Assembly: GCF_900095135.1 (NCBI RefSeq)
Contig: NZ_LT605205.1
Span: 1,984,001 to 2,048,000 of the forward strand
Reading direction: 5' to 3'
From: Proteiniphilum saccharofermentans
GTDB lineage: Bacteria > Bacteroidota > Bacteroidia > Bacteroidales > Dysgonomonadaceae
DNA length: 64,000 nt
The position numbers and the translations under genes are program-made. Positions within the stretch are counted from its first letter, which is position 1. The number at the start of each line of letters is the position of its first letter. Below the pieces are notes generated by a model, which was not told the DNA's origin, searched no databases, and saw nothing but the letters and a program-made list of their open reading frames with translations. This document shows, in pieces, positions 7,892 to 18,119 of the stretch.

Positions 7892-8763
7892 ACCATCATA
7901 AAATAACACATACGGGATGGCGGAAAGGAAAGGATAAAACGACCTTTGTACTGGTTTGCCTTTTTTCACTGGTAGCCATGTTCCCTCTGTTCTTTATCTT
8001 GTGGGATGTGATCTCGAAAGGATATAAGAATTTCAATTTGCGTCTCTTCACCGAGGTGACCCCTTCGTCGATGGATGCCATGCTGGCACGGATGAACGGT
8101 GAACCTATTCCCGGTGGGATATTGAACGGGATCACGGGTACGGTACTGATCGTGGGAATGGCCATCCTCTTTTCGGTATTCCTGGGATTGTTTATCGGGA
8201 TTTATCTTGCCGACAACAGGGGAAAACGGTTTGCAGGGGTGGTGAGTTATCTGACCGACCTGCTGCAGGGAATGCCCTCCATCGTCATCGGAATAATTGC
8301 TTATGCATGGATAGTGAAGCCGCTGGGTGGTTATTCGGCCCTGGCCGGTAGTGTGGCGCTTACTATTATGATGCTGCCGATGATTGTACGTTCTACCGAA
8401 GAGACGCTGAAAATGTTACCTGTAGCCTATAAAGAGGCGGGACTTGCATTAGGATCGTCATACACCAGCGTGGTATTCAGGATATTAATCCCTTCCGGAT
8501 TTGGAGGAATCTTTACCGGTATACTCCTTGCCGTATCACGTGTGATGGGAGAGACCGCTCCACTGATGCTTACCGCACTCGGAGCGTCTGTAGTGAACTG
8601 GAAAGTGATGGAACCCACCAGTGCAATTCCACTGCTGATCTGGGATTTCTACAACGACCCGAACTTAGTAGATTTGATCTGGTCATCGTCGCTCCTTTTA
8701 TTGATCGTAATATTCCTGTTAAACTGGATAGCCAAAATTGTAGCACGTAAATGGAAAGTGTAA
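7888..8763 (+). CDS. pstA: Phosphate ABC transporter permease PstA
   Basis: A 291-residue inner-membrane permease, partner of PstC. It has a first transmembrane helix at about 20-40, a [16 protein letters not shown] helix, the EAA-type loop [15 protein letters not shown] and the conserved [15 protein letters not shown] segment near the C-terminus. The start codon overlaps the pstC stop (ATGA), and the last 13 bp overlap pstB, so the three transporter genes are translationally coupled. Confidence 0.93.
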   Translation: MNHHKITHTGWRKGKDKTTFVLVCLFSLVAMFPLFFILWDVISKGYKNFNLRLFTEVTPSSMDAMLARMNGEPIPGGILNGITGTVLIVGMAILFSVFLGLFIGIYLADNRGKRFAGVVSYLTDLLQGMPSIVIGIIAYAWIVKPLGGYSALAGSVALTIMMLPMIVRSTEETLKMLPVAYKEAGLALGSSYTSVVFRILIPSGFGGIFTGILLAVSRVMGETAPLMLTALGASVVNWKVMEPTSAIPLLIWDFYNDPNLVDLIWSSSLLLLIVIFLLNWIAKIVARKWKV

Positions 8764-9536
8764 AAATAGCAAACGGAAAGACTCCTGTTCTTCAATTGAA
8801 AGAGGTGTCGGTCTCCTATTCACCCGGCAGTTTTGCCGTGAATAAAGTGTCGACCAATATCTATCCCAATACCATCACCGCCATCATGGGGCCGTCGGGC
8901 TGCGGAAAGAGTACGCTTCTGCGTGCCATTAACCGTATGCATGATCTTTATCCCCATATCAAAACCACGGGTGAGATCATACTGAAAGGAAAAAATGTAC
9001 TGGCAATGGATCCTATGGAGGTACGCCGTATGGCGGGTATGGTGTTCCAACAGCCCAATCCTTTTCCTACGATGAGTATCTATGATAATGTGCTGGCCGG
9101 ATACAAACTTAATGGCATCCGACTGAAAAAGCGGGAGAGAGACGAAATTGTAGAGCAAAGTCTGCAGAGTGTGGGACTGTGGGATGAAGTGAAGGACGTA
9201 ATGACAAAAAGGGGATCTTTCCTCTCGGGAGGCCAGCAACAACGGCTTTGCATAGCCCGTGCGCTTGCTTTGAACCCTGAGGTATTACTGATGGATGAAC
9301 CCACCTCGGCGCTCGATCCGATATCTACCAATAAGATTGAGGAGTTGCTGTTGCAACTGAAAAAGGATTTCACCATCATCATAGTGACCCATAATATGTC
9401 GCAGGCAGCACGTATATCGGATAATTCCATGTTCATGTATTTGGGTGAGCTCGTGGAACATGGAAATACCACACAGATGTTTACCAAACCACAGAACAAA
9501 CGTACAGAAGAGTATCTGACCGGTGTTTTTGGGTAA
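8751..9536 (+). CDS. pstB: Phosphate ABC transporter ATP-binding protein PstB
   Basis: A 261-residue ABC ATPase that powers PstCA on the cytoplasmic face. The Walker A motif is GPSGCGKST, the Q loop VFQQPNPFP, the signature [15 protein letters not shown], Walker [14 protein letters not shown] and the switch histidine TIIIVTHN. The length and the NPFPMSIYDNV-like stretch are typical of PstB. It overlaps pstA by 13 bp. A 146-bp gap with its own promoter-like elements separates it from phoU. Confidence 0.95.
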   Translation: MESVKIANGKTPVLQLKEVSVSYSPGSFAVNKVSTNIYPNTITAIMGPSGCGKSTLLRAINRMHDLYPHIKTTGEIILKGKNVLAMDPMEVRRMAGMVFQQPNPFPTMSIYDNVLAGYKLNGIRLKKRERDEIVEQSLQSVGLWDEVKDVMTKRGSFLSGGQQQRLCIARALALNPEVLLMDEPTSALDPISTNKIEELLLQLKKDFTIIIVTHNMSQAARISDNSMFMYLGELVEHGNTTQMFTKPQNKRTEEYLTGVFG

Positions 9537-9606
9537 GAGCACTTTAGTTAGATAATACGGGGTCAACCCCGAATATTGAAAACAACTAACGGAGTAAACG
9601 TTTACG

Positions 9607-9636
9607 TTGTGAGATAAAGAAAAATGAGTATTTTTG
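9607..9636 (+). promoter_or_regulatory. Internal promoter before phoU
   Basis: TTG at 9607-9609 and TATTTTTG at 9629-9636 are spaced by 19 bp. Short inverted repeats lie around it: CGGGGT/ACCCCG-like near 9559-9572, and CCTGTT-AGG-AACAGG just downstream. This may give phoU-phoB-phoR a basal transcription independent of the Pho-controlled pstS promoter. Confidence 0.5.
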
Positions 9637-9682
9637 CCTGTTAGGAACAGGAGCATAGATTATCTTAAATAATGAGGGAACA

Positions 9683-10438
9683 ATGAACAGCGGGAACGAA
9701 AAAGGTAATGCCCCATACGTGAGGGGAATCAAAGACAACTATATAGATCAGTTGCATGGTGATTTCCAGTTGATTTCGGAAATTGTACTGACACAGATAA
9801 AACTGGCTTCTGATCTGGTTCGGGATAATCGTAACAAAGAGATCATTCCCCAGTTGAAACGGAATGAGAAATTGATTAATTCGCTGGATGTCACTATCAA
9901 GGAAAAAGTGATTAACGCCATCATGCTTTTTACACCCCGGGCTTCTGATTTGCGCCGACTGATGGCCTATCACGATATGACTATTTCGATGGAGCGGGTG
10001 GGCGATCTGATCGAGAATATTGCTTTCGCATTGGAAGGAATAGATTTTTCGTTGGCTGGATTCGAGAAATATAAAAAACCTATCGATAAGATGTTTGTGC
10101 AGACAGACAAGATGCTGAAAAATGCACTTTTTGCCTTTACCGGTGTGAGCAATGAAATGGCGTACGATACCATACAGATGGACGATAAGGTAGATAAACT
10201 GGAACGGAAAATCGAACGTCAACTGGCGGAAGATTTCCAGAACGAAGTACAGAGTTCGCAGTCACTGGTAAATATTATGAACCTCAACAGTATCTCTTAC
10301 TATCTGGAACGTATTGGTGATAAGGCGGTGGATATAGCTGAATCGGCTGTATATGTGATCGAGGGAAGAGATATCCGCCATGTGAAAGAATCCAAAAAAC
10401 CGGTAGCCGGTGAAAAATCAGGAGATGAAGCAAGATGA
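9683..10438 (+). CDS. phoU: Phosphate signalling complex protein PhoU
   Basis: A 251-residue cytoplasmic helical protein with two PhoU repeats (about 15-110 and 125-220). Each repeat contains the acidic metal-binding type motif, as in RLMAYHDMTISMERVGDLIENIA and the second-half SISYYLERIGDKAVDIAE. PhoU links PstSCAB occupancy to the PhoR kinase and holds the response off when phosphate is plentiful. It overlaps the response regulator by 4 bp (ATGA). The last 25 residues are a charged tail. Confidence 0.9.
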   Translation: MNSGNEKGNAPYVRGIKDNYIDQLHGDFQLISEIVLTQIKLASDLVRDNRNKEIIPQLKRNEKLINSLDVTIKEKVINAIMLFTPRASDLRRLMAYHDMTISMERVGDLIENIAFALEGIDFSLAGFEKYKKPIDKMFVQTDKMLKNALFAFTGVSNEMAYDTIQMDDKVDKLERKIERQLAEDFQNEVQSSQSLVNIMNLNSISYYLERIGDKAVDIAESAVYVIEGRDIRHVKESKKPVAGEKSGDEAR

Positions 10439-11139
10439 AAGGTAGAATTTTAGTTGTTGACGACGAAAAGGATATCTGCGATATCCTGCAATTCAATCTG
10501 GAGAACGAGGGATATATCGTAGATGTAGCCCATTCAGGAGAGGACGCATTGGAGATGATCACCGATATACATGGGGTTATTATCCTTGATGTGATGATGG
10601 GTGGAATTTCCGGGTTTAAAGTGGCCGAAAAATTACGAAAGTCGGGAAATTTCGTGCCGATTATTTTCCTTACGGCCAAGAATACTGAGAACGATATGCT
10701 GACCGGCTTTTCATTAGGGGGAGATGATTATATAGCTAAACCATTCTCGGTGAAAGAAGTACTTGTCCGTGTAAAAGCATTGCTCAAACGTAGTGCACTC
10801 ACTAAAATGACGCCGGCCGAGCCTATACCGACCGACTGGAGCTATAAAGGATTAAATATTGATCTGCAGGGCAACCGTGTGACCATCGACGGAAATGAGG
10901 TATCACTCACTAAAAAAGAGTTTGAAATCCTTTCTCTGCTGGCACGGACATCGCCTAATTTGCTTACCCGCACGGAAATACTGAACAGCGTATGGGGTGA
11001 GAACGAGTTTGTGCTCGACCGTACTGTCGATGTGCATATCACTCGCCTGAGAAAGAAGCTGGGAGATTATGCAGGTATTATTGTAAATCGCTCCGGATTC
11101 GGTTATTATCTAAATATCGACGCTAAAGACGAAGACTAA
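10435..11139 (+). CDS. phoB: Response regulator, OmpR/PhoB family
   Basis: A 234-residue two-domain regulator. The receiver domain has the acidic pocket VDDEKD, phosphoacceptor D52 in IILDVMMG, the FLTAKNTENDM switch threonine and KPFS lysine. The C-terminal winged helix includes LTKKEFEILSLLA and the recognition region VDVHITRLRKKLG with GFGYYL. Its position between phoU and a PhoR-like kinase, behind pst genes with Pho-box-like repeats, supports the PhoB assignment and those repeats as its binding sites. Confidence 0.88.
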   Translation: MKGRILVVDDEKDICDILQFNLENEGYIVDVAHSGEDALEMITDIHGVIILDVMMGGISGFKVAEKLRKSGNFVPIIFLTAKNTENDMLTGFSLGGDDYIAKPFSVKEVLVRVKALLKRSALTKMTPAEPIPTDWSYKGLNIDLQGNRVTIDGNEVSLTKKEFEILSLLARTSPNLLTRTEILNSVWGENEFVLDRTVDVHITRLRKKLGDYAGIIVNRSGFGYYLNIDAKDED

Positions 11140-11140
11140 T

Positions 11141-11215
11141 TCAATGATTTGATAATTAACTGATGTGCTAATGTGCCAATATCAATTTGGACAATTGGTA
11201 ATTGACAATTTGTCC
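11141..11215. repeat. Low-complexity intergenic phrase repeat between phoB and phoR
   Basis: The 96-bp gap holds phrases such as GATTTGATAATTAACTG, TGTGCTAATGTGCCAAT and AATTGGTAATTGACAATTTG. The same GTGCTAAT/GTGCCAAT words appear again near 44158-44185, and AATTGACAATTG near 6880 and 36540. No gene is seen. Confidence 0.55.
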
Positions 11216-11235
11216 TGGCTCTAAATTTTAGTCGT

Positions 11236-12993
11236 ATGAGACGAAAAGTATCTTTTAAAACTCGTATCTTACTTAACTTCTCAGTGATCATAGGGCTTTT
11301 CACTGTGGGGATTATCCTGTTTGAACAGCAACAGTTCAAAAATGAACGTACACTCAGTCTGGAGCGTACACTTGAGAATAATGCCGATATTGTGTACCGG
11401 TATCTCAACGAGAATAGCATTGATTTGCAAAAGGAGCCGGAACGGGTGGGGGAACTGTTACGCTATATGCCCTCTGATGTGCGTTTTACCATTATAAACT
11501 GGGAGGGACGAGTACTCTACGACAACTTTTTGGATGTCCGTAAAATGGAGAACCATCTGAAACGTCCTGAAGTACAGAAATCGATTGGTTTTGGAAATGG
11601 GTCGAATATCCGTATATCGGATAGTGATAATATCAAATATCTCTATTATTCTAAAAAATACGATGAAGGTTATTTTATCCGGTTGGCGGTTCCTTATAAT
11701 GTGCAACTGCAATCATTTATCAATTCCGGAAGTTCGTTTGTCATATATATCCTTCTCTTTTTTATAGTGTGCATACTGATGGTGCTCTATTTCTCCAACC
11801 GATTTTCCAGATCGTTGAAAGAGTTAAGGGAGTTTTCATTGAGTGTGAGGAACGACGTTAAGATACCCGCCAGTTTCGTTTTTGCCGATGATGAGGTGGG
11901 GGAGGTGAGCGCCGATATTGTGGAGAACTACAACCTGTTGCAGGAAAATCGACGTAAATTGGCGGCTGAGCGTGAGAAACTGCTGCAGCATTTTCAACTT
12001 TCTGAAGAGGGGATCGCCATTTTTTCAAAAGATCGGAGAGAGATCTATGCTAACTCCCATTTCCTGCAGTTCCTGAATATTATTCTCGACAATCCTACAC
12101 TGGAACCCGAACTGCTTTTCGATGATCCTGTTTTCGGGGAGTTTGTCGATTTTCTCAATATACATCCGCGGGAGGGTAACATGTTCTCGAAACGGATTGA
12201 GAAGAGCGGCAGACAATTCAATGTGCGGATCATCATTTTCGAGGATGAGAGTTTTGAATTTTATATCAGTGATATTACCAAATCGGAAAAAACACGTCTG
12301 CTCAAGCAGGAAATGACCAATAATATCGCGCATGAGTTACGTACTCCGGTCACCAGTATCCGCGGTTATCTGGAGACTATTCTCAATCTCTATGATTATG
12401 ATGAAGAAAACAGTGAACGTATTCGTGGATTTCTGGACAGGGCTTATACACAGACTATCCGCCTTTCGGAATTGATACAGGATATCAGTATGCTGACCAA
12501 GATCGAAGAGGCACCCGACCGGTTCGAACTGGAACAGGTGCGGATGAATGAGTTGTTGAACGAGTTGTCCAATGATCTGGCTGACAAGCTGAATGAGAAT
12601 AAGGATAATTTCCTGGTGAATGTAAACGATAATGTGGTGATCTACGGTAGTCGTACGCTCCTCTATTCAATCTTCCGGAATCTGATCGAAAATGCCATCT
12701 CCTATGGTGGGGAAAATATCGATATCGTAGTGCGTTGCTATAACGAAAATGAGAATACTTACTTCTTTGAATTTTACGATACCGGTATCGGTGTTGATGA
12801 AAAACATCTTGTACGTATCTTTGAACGCTTTTACCGGGTGAACGAAGGGAGAACCCGTAAGACAGGTGGTTCTGGACTGGGTCTTTCTGTCGTAAAGAAT
12901 GCTGTATTATTCCATAAGGGAAGCATTGTGGCAAAGAACCGTCCTGAAGGAGGGCTGCACTTCCTGATGACTTTTCCGAAATTCCTACAATAA
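11236..12993 (+). CDS. phoR: Sensor histidine kinase PhoR-like
   Basis: A 585-residue membrane kinase. It has two transmembrane helices (about 11-28 and 168-187) enclosing a periplasmic domain of about 140 residues, a HAMP/linker region, a PAS-like domain (about 250-345), and the HisKA H-box TNNIAHELRTPVTSI with H366. The ATPase domain shows the N box NLIENAISYG, DTGIGV, and the G2 box GGSGLGLSVVKNAV. It is the last gene of the pst-pho operon and would phosphorylate the PhoB-like regulator. A perfect hairpin terminator starts at its stop codon. Confidence 0.88.
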   Translation: MRRKVSFKTRILLNFSVIIGLFTVGIILFEQQQFKNERTLSLERTLENNADIVYRYLNENSIDLQKEPERVGELLRYMPSDVRFTIINWEGRVLYDNFLDVRKMENHLKRPEVQKSIGFGNGSNIRISDSDNIKYLYYSKKYDEGYFIRLAVPYNVQLQSFINSGSSFVIYILLFFIVCILMVLYFSNRFSRSLKELREFSLSVRNDVKIPASFVFADDEVGEVSADIVENYNLLQENRRKLAAEREKLLQHFQLSEEGIAIFSKDRREIYANSHFLQFLNIILDNPTLEPELLFDDPVFGEFVDFLNIHPREGNMFSKRIEKSGRQFNVRIIIFEDESFEFYISDITKSEKTRLLKQEMTNNIAHELRTPVTSIRGYLETILNLYDYDEENSERIRGFLDRAYTQTIRLSELIQDISMLTKIEEAPDRFELEQVRMNELLNELSNDLADKLNENKDNFLVNVNDNVVIYGSRTLLYSIFRNLIENAISYGGENIDIVVRCYNENENTYFFEFYDTGIGVDEKHLVRIFERFYRVNEGRTRKTGGSGLGLSVVKNAVLFHKGSIVAKNRPEGGLHFLMTFPKFLQ

Positions 12994-13024
12994 ACCCCAA
13001 AAGTTAGAAGAACTTTTGGGGTTT
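12992..13024 (+). terminator. Strong terminator after phoR
   Basis: AAACCCCAAAAGTT (12992-13005) and AACTTTTGGGGTTT (13011-13024) form a perfect 14-bp stem with a 5-nt loop, starting within the phoR stop codon and followed by ATTTCA. It ends the pst-pho operon and may work in both directions, since the next gene is convergent. Confidence 0.85.
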
Positions 13025-13094
13025 ATTTCAATATTATTCCTGCTGTTTTGAATTAATAGCTTTTTGGGAACAATATGTTATCTTTAACATTGCA

Positions 13095-14645
13095 TTATTG
13101 CTGTACAATTATTTTCAGTTTAGTAGTTCTACCGTAGAGTTTCGTTACTCCTTCGTATACAAATCCCGGCAGGTTAGGGCCTGTATAATGGGCAGAGGCT
13201 CCGGGGGTAGTACCTCCGGTGATTGGATCGGTTATCTTACAACCGTCATCGCTGGTTGCATCCGTATCGTCTGCGGCCTCAATAACTTTCATGATACCCA
13301 GTTTATCCTCTGATCCGTTAACTACCCGTCTGAAAGCAATGTATGTACCGGAGGTAATTTCCAGACTACAATTTCCGCTGGCTCCGGCATTAGTCCGCTG
13401 TCTCAATATTCTATTGATATCGTTGTTGACCATAGCAGGAGTAACATAACTATCCAAAGCGGATAAAGCTTCGAATGTTTCCCAGTTCCCGGTGGTTGTT
13501 TCAAAGAAATTATCCAGATTCAGGGTAGTAGCTTCTTCCTGGGAAAGGATTCTAAATCCGATAGCATTTTTTGTCATGCCGCCGAGCCAGTCCGTATCAA
13601 CCTGTCGTCCTACCGGACCTCCACTTAAACGAGCAGCGCTAACGTATGCGAAGCCTCTGCTGCCAACCGGTACCCGATCGGAATTTCTCCAGATATTGAC
13701 AAAAGCAAAGTCAATACTTCCGGAAGGAGCATCTACTGCTTCTTTCAGTGTCACTACATTTTTTATCTCATTACCTACCTGAATTCCTTCTATTGAGAAC
13801 AGGTAAGGCTGTGTAGGGATTACTCCGGCGTTAGACATAATTTCCCATTCAGGAGCCATTTCAAAATCCTCAAATATAAGCGCCCTGCCTTCCGGTATAC
13901 CGGTGATTGATTTGATGTCTGTATATGCTGTTGTTCTAAATCCCTCTTTATCGGTCACAACCACACTGATAGCATCTGCCCTTTCATCGTCCACCGTGAT
14001 ATCGAAACTGAAACTCTTCTCTGTTTCAGAGGAACCAACTTCAATTATCCCAGGTGTAGACAATTCCAGATAAGGAGTTTTTCTAACCAATGCATAGGTA
14101 ATGGATGCCAAATCTTCGGCAGATGAAGCGGTTCCTTCGATAGTTACCGACTCATTAAGTTCAATCTGGTCGATTTCCGATGGGTTGAGTGTAACCCTTG
14201 GAGGTACTCCTTTGAGTTTTTCTACCACGATAGGAATAATGGTTGTTTTTGTATAAATATCGGTAGCAAATACGCCTATCGCTGTTGTCGACGCATCGGA
14301 GAGAGATATATTCAGAGAGAAATCTAATTCATTCGGAAAACTATCGAGTATTTGAAAGACCCTGTTATTTCTGCTTATTTCTTCATATCCGACATCAGCA
14401 TTGCCTTTGAGCAATGTAATATAGATGTCGCGTAATCCATTGCTGGATTCAATACTCCCAGTTACCATCTGGGTTTGTTGGAATAAGGCTTCTTCCAATG
14501 ATGTGGGAGAGGTAATATTTACTACCGGTGGCGGATAAGCATTATCGTCGGTATAATCCACAGCGACCTCCCCATCGCTACAGGTGGCAAATATAGCCAG
14601 ACTCAATGCCAATAGCGTATAAATTATCTGTTTACACCTTTTCAT
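13095..14645 (-). CDS. Surface lipoprotein of a SusCD locus, Ig-like repeats plus C-terminal jelly-roll-like domain
   Basis: A 516-residue protein with a signal peptide and a lipobox-like IFATCSD. Residues about 40-250 look like two Ig/PKD-like beta modules (PPVVNITSPTSLEEA; PPRVTLNPSEIDQIELNESV). From about 255 (ALIFEDFEMAPEWEIM) it resembles a choice-of-anchor J or jelly-roll domain, ending in FVYEGVTKLYGRTTKLKIIV. No catalytic motif is recognised. As the last gene after SusC, SusD, a hydrolase and another lipoprotein, it probably acts as a SusE/F-like surface binding protein. Specific function is unknown. Confidence 0.7.
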   Translation of the reverse strand: MKRCKQIIYTLLALSLAIFATCSDGEVAVDYTDDNAYPPPVVNITSPTSLEEALFQQTQMVTGSIESSNGLRDIYITLLKGNADVGYEEISRNNRVFQILDSFPNELDFSLNISLSDASTTAIGVFATDIYTKTTIIPIVVEKLKGVPPRVTLNPSEIDQIELNESVTIEGTASSAEDLASITYALVRKTPYLELSTPGIIEVGSSETEKSFSFDITVDDERADAISVVVTDKEGFRTTAYTDIKSITGIPEGRALIFEDFEMAPEWEIMSNAGVIPTQPYLFSIEGIQVGNEIKNVVTLKEAVDAPSGSIDFAFVNIWRNSDRVPVGSRGFAYVSAARLSGGPVGRQVDTDWLGGMTKNAIGFRILSQEEATTLNLDNFFETTTGNWETFEALSALDSYVTPAMVNNDINRILRQRTNAGASGNCSLEITSGTYIAFRRVVNGSEDKLGIMKVIEAADDTDATSDDGCKITDPITGGTTPGASAHYTGPNLPGFVYEGVTKLYGRTTKLKIIVQQ

Positions 14646-14739
14646 ATTATGTTTGTTTTTTAATTGTTTATATTCTATTTTAATGCCTGGATAACCACGA
14701 TCTGATCTGTATTATCCTATTGATAATCCTGTTTTTATC

Positions 14740-15507
14740 CTATAGGAACTCTACCTGTAACAGGAAGTTTTTTATATTTCCGCTGACCGACCCTTCGGTG
14801 AAATCCCGGAACTTCCATTTCATAGAGCCGAACAGATAAATAGCATATTCACTATTCCTGTCGGAATTCTCTATTATTTCCAATGTATATGAGCCGTCGG
14901 TCAGTGTGGAAATTATGGATTCCAGAGTAGGTACCAGGTTTCTCCTGATCGTACCGGTTACCAGAGTCGAAGATGTTTGGGCCGATCTGAACAGGTTCGC
15001 AGAAACTGATATCTGATTTTCGGAGTCAAAAGAGAGGAGCGCCGTGCGAACTGTAAGACCTTGCTTAATTTCAACAGCAATCGGTATCATTCTGCATACA
15101 TCTGCAACAACTGTTTGTTCCATTTCCGGAACAGGTTTCTCATATAATACAACGCTCCCTCTGTATTCCGTTTCTGTTGTTGAAACAGGAACGAAAATAG
15201 GAAATCGTTCGGCTGAAACGGCAATATTGGCTCCCGGGTTAATCCTTGGGGTTTCATAAGTGACATTAGCCCTGTCCAGTATAATAACATGGCTGTCGTT
15301 TCCTTTTATTGCCGAACTCACTGCATTGTAATTGTTCGTAGTATAGGGATTATTACCCGTTAAATCGGAAACAAACGTCACTCTTGCCGTTCGCGTTTTA
15401 TCCCATTCTGTCCCGGGTTCCGGCTCTACATTATCGTTTCCTGAGCAACCGGTTATTAGAAAACAGAAGAACGAAGCAATCAGGTATAAATTGATTTGTT
15501 TCTTCAT
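14740..15507 (-). CDS. Hypothetical lipoprotein of the SusCD locus
   Basis: A 255-residue protein with signal peptide MKKQINLYLIASFFCFLI and lipobox ITGCSG (C21), followed by a beta-rich region with no family I recognise. It resembles fimbrillin-like or SusE-type cell-surface lipoproteins in length and composition, but I cannot assign a domain. It lies 9 bp downstream of the endonuclease/phosphatase-fold gene, so it belongs to the same operon. Function unknown. Confidence 0.65.
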   Translation of the reverse strand: MKKQINLYLIASFFCFLITGCSGNDNVEPEPGTEWDKTRTARVTFVSDLTGNNPYTTNNYNAVSSAIKGNDSHVIILDRANVTYETPRINPGANIAVSAERFPIFVPVSTTETEYRGSVVLYEKPVPEMEQTVVADVCRMIPIAVEIKQGLTVRTALLSFDSENQISVSANLFRSAQTSSTLVTGTIRRNLVPTLESIISTLTDGSYTLEIIENSDRNSEYAIYLFGSMKWKFRDFTEGSVSGNIKNFLLQVEFL

Positions 15508-15516
15508 AACATCTAC

Positions 15517-16290
15517 TTATTGAAGTTCAACCTCTGCTAACATGGCACAATGGTCTGTTATTGCTGCGCTATTAGATAATACCTGGTATGATTTGACATT
15601 CCATTTATCCGTTGGTTTGGCGAAGATGTAATCTATCTTGCTGGCTGGATTGGAAGCCGGAAATGTAGCAAAATTATTACATACCCTTTTCCATGATGCC
15701 ATCCCGGTACTTATTGCCGTCTCACTGGGAAATGCGTTGAAATCACCTGCCAGTAAAGTAGGAAGAGAGGTTCCTATAGCGACATTCAATTGCTGTACCA
15801 TAGATTGTCTTACACCATCGGTCGAGTGATCCAGGTGGGTTACTGCCATACGTACTTTCTCCCCTGTATCGGGTAGGATTACATCAATAAATAAGACAGT
15901 GCGCATTTCCTTCATTTCGCTGGCGTTGCCGGTCAGTTGTGTATTGGATATTTTTTCAATAGGATATTTGGAGAGTATGGCTACTCCATATTCTCCCTGG
16001 GAATATGCGATTGCGCGTCCAAAAGCTGAAAAATATCCAGTTTCCGCTGCCAGTTCCGTTGTAAAATCCCGGAATCCGTTTCGTGCTGTTTTGTAATCTA
16101 TTTCCTGTAACATCACGAAATCAGGGTTATACTGTTCTATATAATCTGCAAAGGGGGCAGCATTGTATCCGGCCATTTGTCCGGACATCCGGGTATTGAT
16201 GTTCAATACCCGGATAGTGGTTTGTGATGTCAATGTCCCACATGCTAGTAATAACAATAAGGAACACACTATATATTTTAATTCATTCAT
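15517..16290 (-). CDS. Secreted endonuclease/exonuclease/phosphatase-family hydrolase
   Basis: A 257-residue exported metal-dependent phosphoesterase. I start it at the ATG at 16290, giving the signal peptide MNELKYIVCSLLLLLACG; an in-frame ATG at 16326 would add 12 residues ahead of it and overlap susD. EEP-fold catalytic motifs are all present: LNINTR, MLQEID (metal Glu), GEYGVAILSKYP, THLDH, LAGDFNAFPSE, SKIDYIF and the final ITDH. Family members cleave phosphodiesters or phosphomonoesters (DNA, sphingomyelin, inositol phosphates). Coexpression with SusCD suggests extracellular degradation of a phosphorylated polymer or lipid whose products are imported. The exact substrate is not visible. 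Confidence 0.85.
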   Translation of the reverse strand: MNELKYIVCSLLLLLACGTLTSQTTIRVLNINTRMSGQMAGYNAAPFADYIEQYNPDFVMLQEIDYKTARNGFRDFTTELAAETGYFSAFGRAIAYSQGEYGVAILSKYPIEKISNTQLTGNASEMKEMRTVLFIDVILPDTGEKVRMAVTHLDHSTDGVRQSMVQQLNVAIGTSLPTLLAGDFNAFPSETAISTGMASWKRVCNNFATFPASNPASKIDYIFAKPTDKWNVKSYQVLSNSAAITDHCAMLAEVELQ

Positions 16291-16313
16291 TATCGAGTAC
16301 AATTTTAGTTTGA

Positions 16314-18089
16314 TTAGTCCTCCCATCCAGGGTTATTTGGCCGCAGATTCGGATTCAGTTCCATTTGCCTGTAGGGAAGGGAGAATAGATAATTTTTAGG
16401 ATTTTCAAAAACACGGGAATCATCGAAAATAAGAAATCCATTCTCGTCGAATTTCGTGCTGGATGTGAATACTGACTGATCATAGGCATAATCCCTGCGG
16501 ATACCTTTTAAGATTCCCATTTCCTGCCGTTCGGGAGTTTCAGATTTGTCCACTCCCAATTCATATCCTTGTTCCCATCTTACCAGATCGAACCAGCGAT
16601 GTCCTTCCATAAAAAGTTCCACACGGCGTTCGCGTTGTAATTCCGTTTTCAGATCCAGGCCATTGGCGTCCAGTTCGCTCAGTACCATTCTTTTCATACC
16701 CACTCTGTCTCTGAGGAGATTGATGGTTTCGTCTATTACGCTTTGATTAAGGCTCCCCAGATTATACATAGCCTCTGCATAATTCAGAAGTACTTCTCCG
16801 TAACGAATGAGAATAATATCATTATCATCCTGATTGTAAATCGGAACTTTCGAAGGCTCACAATATTTCAGGCAGTAATATCCTGTGTAAGTTACGGCAC
16901 CTCTACCGTCGTTATTGAATTTGGGAGATCTGAAAATGTTCGTTCTGGAAGCGTCTTCGTCAGGATTGGTCGTACCTCTGCCGTCCACTCTTCCGTGCCA
17001 TTTGTCGTAGCCGGGATATACGATGGATTGTTTGAGTCTGGGATCACGGTTTACAAATACACTGTCGTAAGCGCTGTATGCTGGTGTATAGGTACCGTTT
17101 CCTTTATATAATGGCGATTTGTAGATCGGTAATCCGTCAATACATAAGTAGCTGTCAACGAGGGATTTTGTCGGATTGAAACGAATGATCTGATCGGGTA
17201 CCTGTAATTCCCTGCTTAAATTATGTCGGGTCGGATTGGAGAGTTCAAAATTATATACATACGACAAGATGGCTTCTTTGTTGTTTGCATTTCTGGAAGC
17301 CCTTCCTATAAACGTGAACAGATCAAAATAATCCTGGTTCGGACGGCCTGTGGAATAAAGCTGATGATAGGCGAATCGCCCGCCGGGCATCAACTCTTTG
17401 GCGGCATCCCTTGCTCTTTCCCAGCGTTTGTTTTGTAATGCCACACGCGACTCAAATGCCTTTGCAGCAGCACCAGAGATACGTCCGAAGTCGGTAGTTG
17501 CAGGGGCAATATGTGGAGGTAAACTTTCAGCTGCTTCACTTAACTCATCCAACATAAAGTCGACGATTGTTTCCCTCGATGTCCTAGGAGCCATCATGGC
17601 ATCATCTCCTGCATTTACGGGTTCTGTCACAAAAGGAACATCACCCCAGAAACTGGTAAGATAGAAATAAAGGAGCGCCCTTAGAAAACGGACTTCTCCG
17701 GCATATCTCTCTAATATTTCGGGATCTACCGTTGTAGCTCTCGTGTAATTATTGAGGAAGTGGTTACATCTTCTTAACTGTCTGTAAGAATCCCGGAAAC
17801 GGGTATTCAACGTACTGAAATCGGATCCGTACAATCCACTGCCTATTTGCCGCCACCCACTCATCGTATACCAGGGAGCATTGTCACTCAGCCCTTCCGA
17901 CATATTGATGGGCAAGTCCTTTCCTACCAAAGCCCAATAACAGGCATTTGCAGCGTTCTTTACCTGTAGTTCCGATTCCCAGAAGTTTTCGTCAGAGAGT
18001 TCATCCAAAGGCGCTCTTTCCAGAAAACTGTCGTTGCAGGAGAAAAGAAACGGGAATAAAGCCAGTATCAATAATATATTTTTTTTCAT
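16314..18089 (-). CDS. SusD/RagB-family outer-membrane nutrient-binding lipoprotein
   Basis: A 591-residue SusD homologue: signal peptide with lipobox PFLFSC (C18), N-terminal SusD-like helices (FLERAPLDELSDENFW), TPR-like helical core (YAGEVRFLRALLYFYLTSFWG) and a C-terminal RagB/SusD domain with LIRYGEVLLNYAEAMYNLG and RRVELFMEGHRWFDLVRW. It forms the hinged lid of the SusC channel on the cell surface and determines ligand capture. It begins 30 bp after susC. The ligand cannot be inferred from this protein alone. Confidence 0.95.
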   Translation of the reverse strand: MKKNILLILALFPFLFSCNDSFLERAPLDELSDENFWESELQVKNAANACYWALVGKDLPINMSEGLSDNAPWYTMSGWRQIGSGLYGSDFSTLNTRFRDSYRQLRRCNHFLNNYTRATTVDPEILERYAGEVRFLRALLYFYLTSFWGDVPFVTEPVNAGDDAMMAPRTSRETIVDFMLDELSEAAESLPPHIAPATTDFGRISGAAAKAFESRVALQNKRWERARDAAKELMPGGRFAYHQLYSTGRPNQDYFDLFTFIGRASRNANNKEAILSYVYNFELSNPTRHNLSRELQVPDQIIRFNPTKSLVDSYLCIDGLPIYKSPLYKGNGTYTPAYSAYDSVFVNRDPRLKQSIVYPGYDKWHGRVDGRGTTNPDEDASRTNIFRSPKFNNDGRGAVTYTGYYCLKYCEPSKVPIYNQDDNDIILIRYGEVLLNYAEAMYNLGSLNQSVIDETINLLRDRVGMKRMVLSELDANGLDLKTELQRERRVELFMEGHRWFDLVRWEQGYELGVDKSETPERQEMGILKGIRRDYAYDQSVFTSSTKFDENGFLIFDDSRVFENPKNYLFSLPYRQMELNPNLRPNNPGWED

Positions 18090-18119
18090 ACGATTATTTT
18101 TATTTTTACATTATTGTGT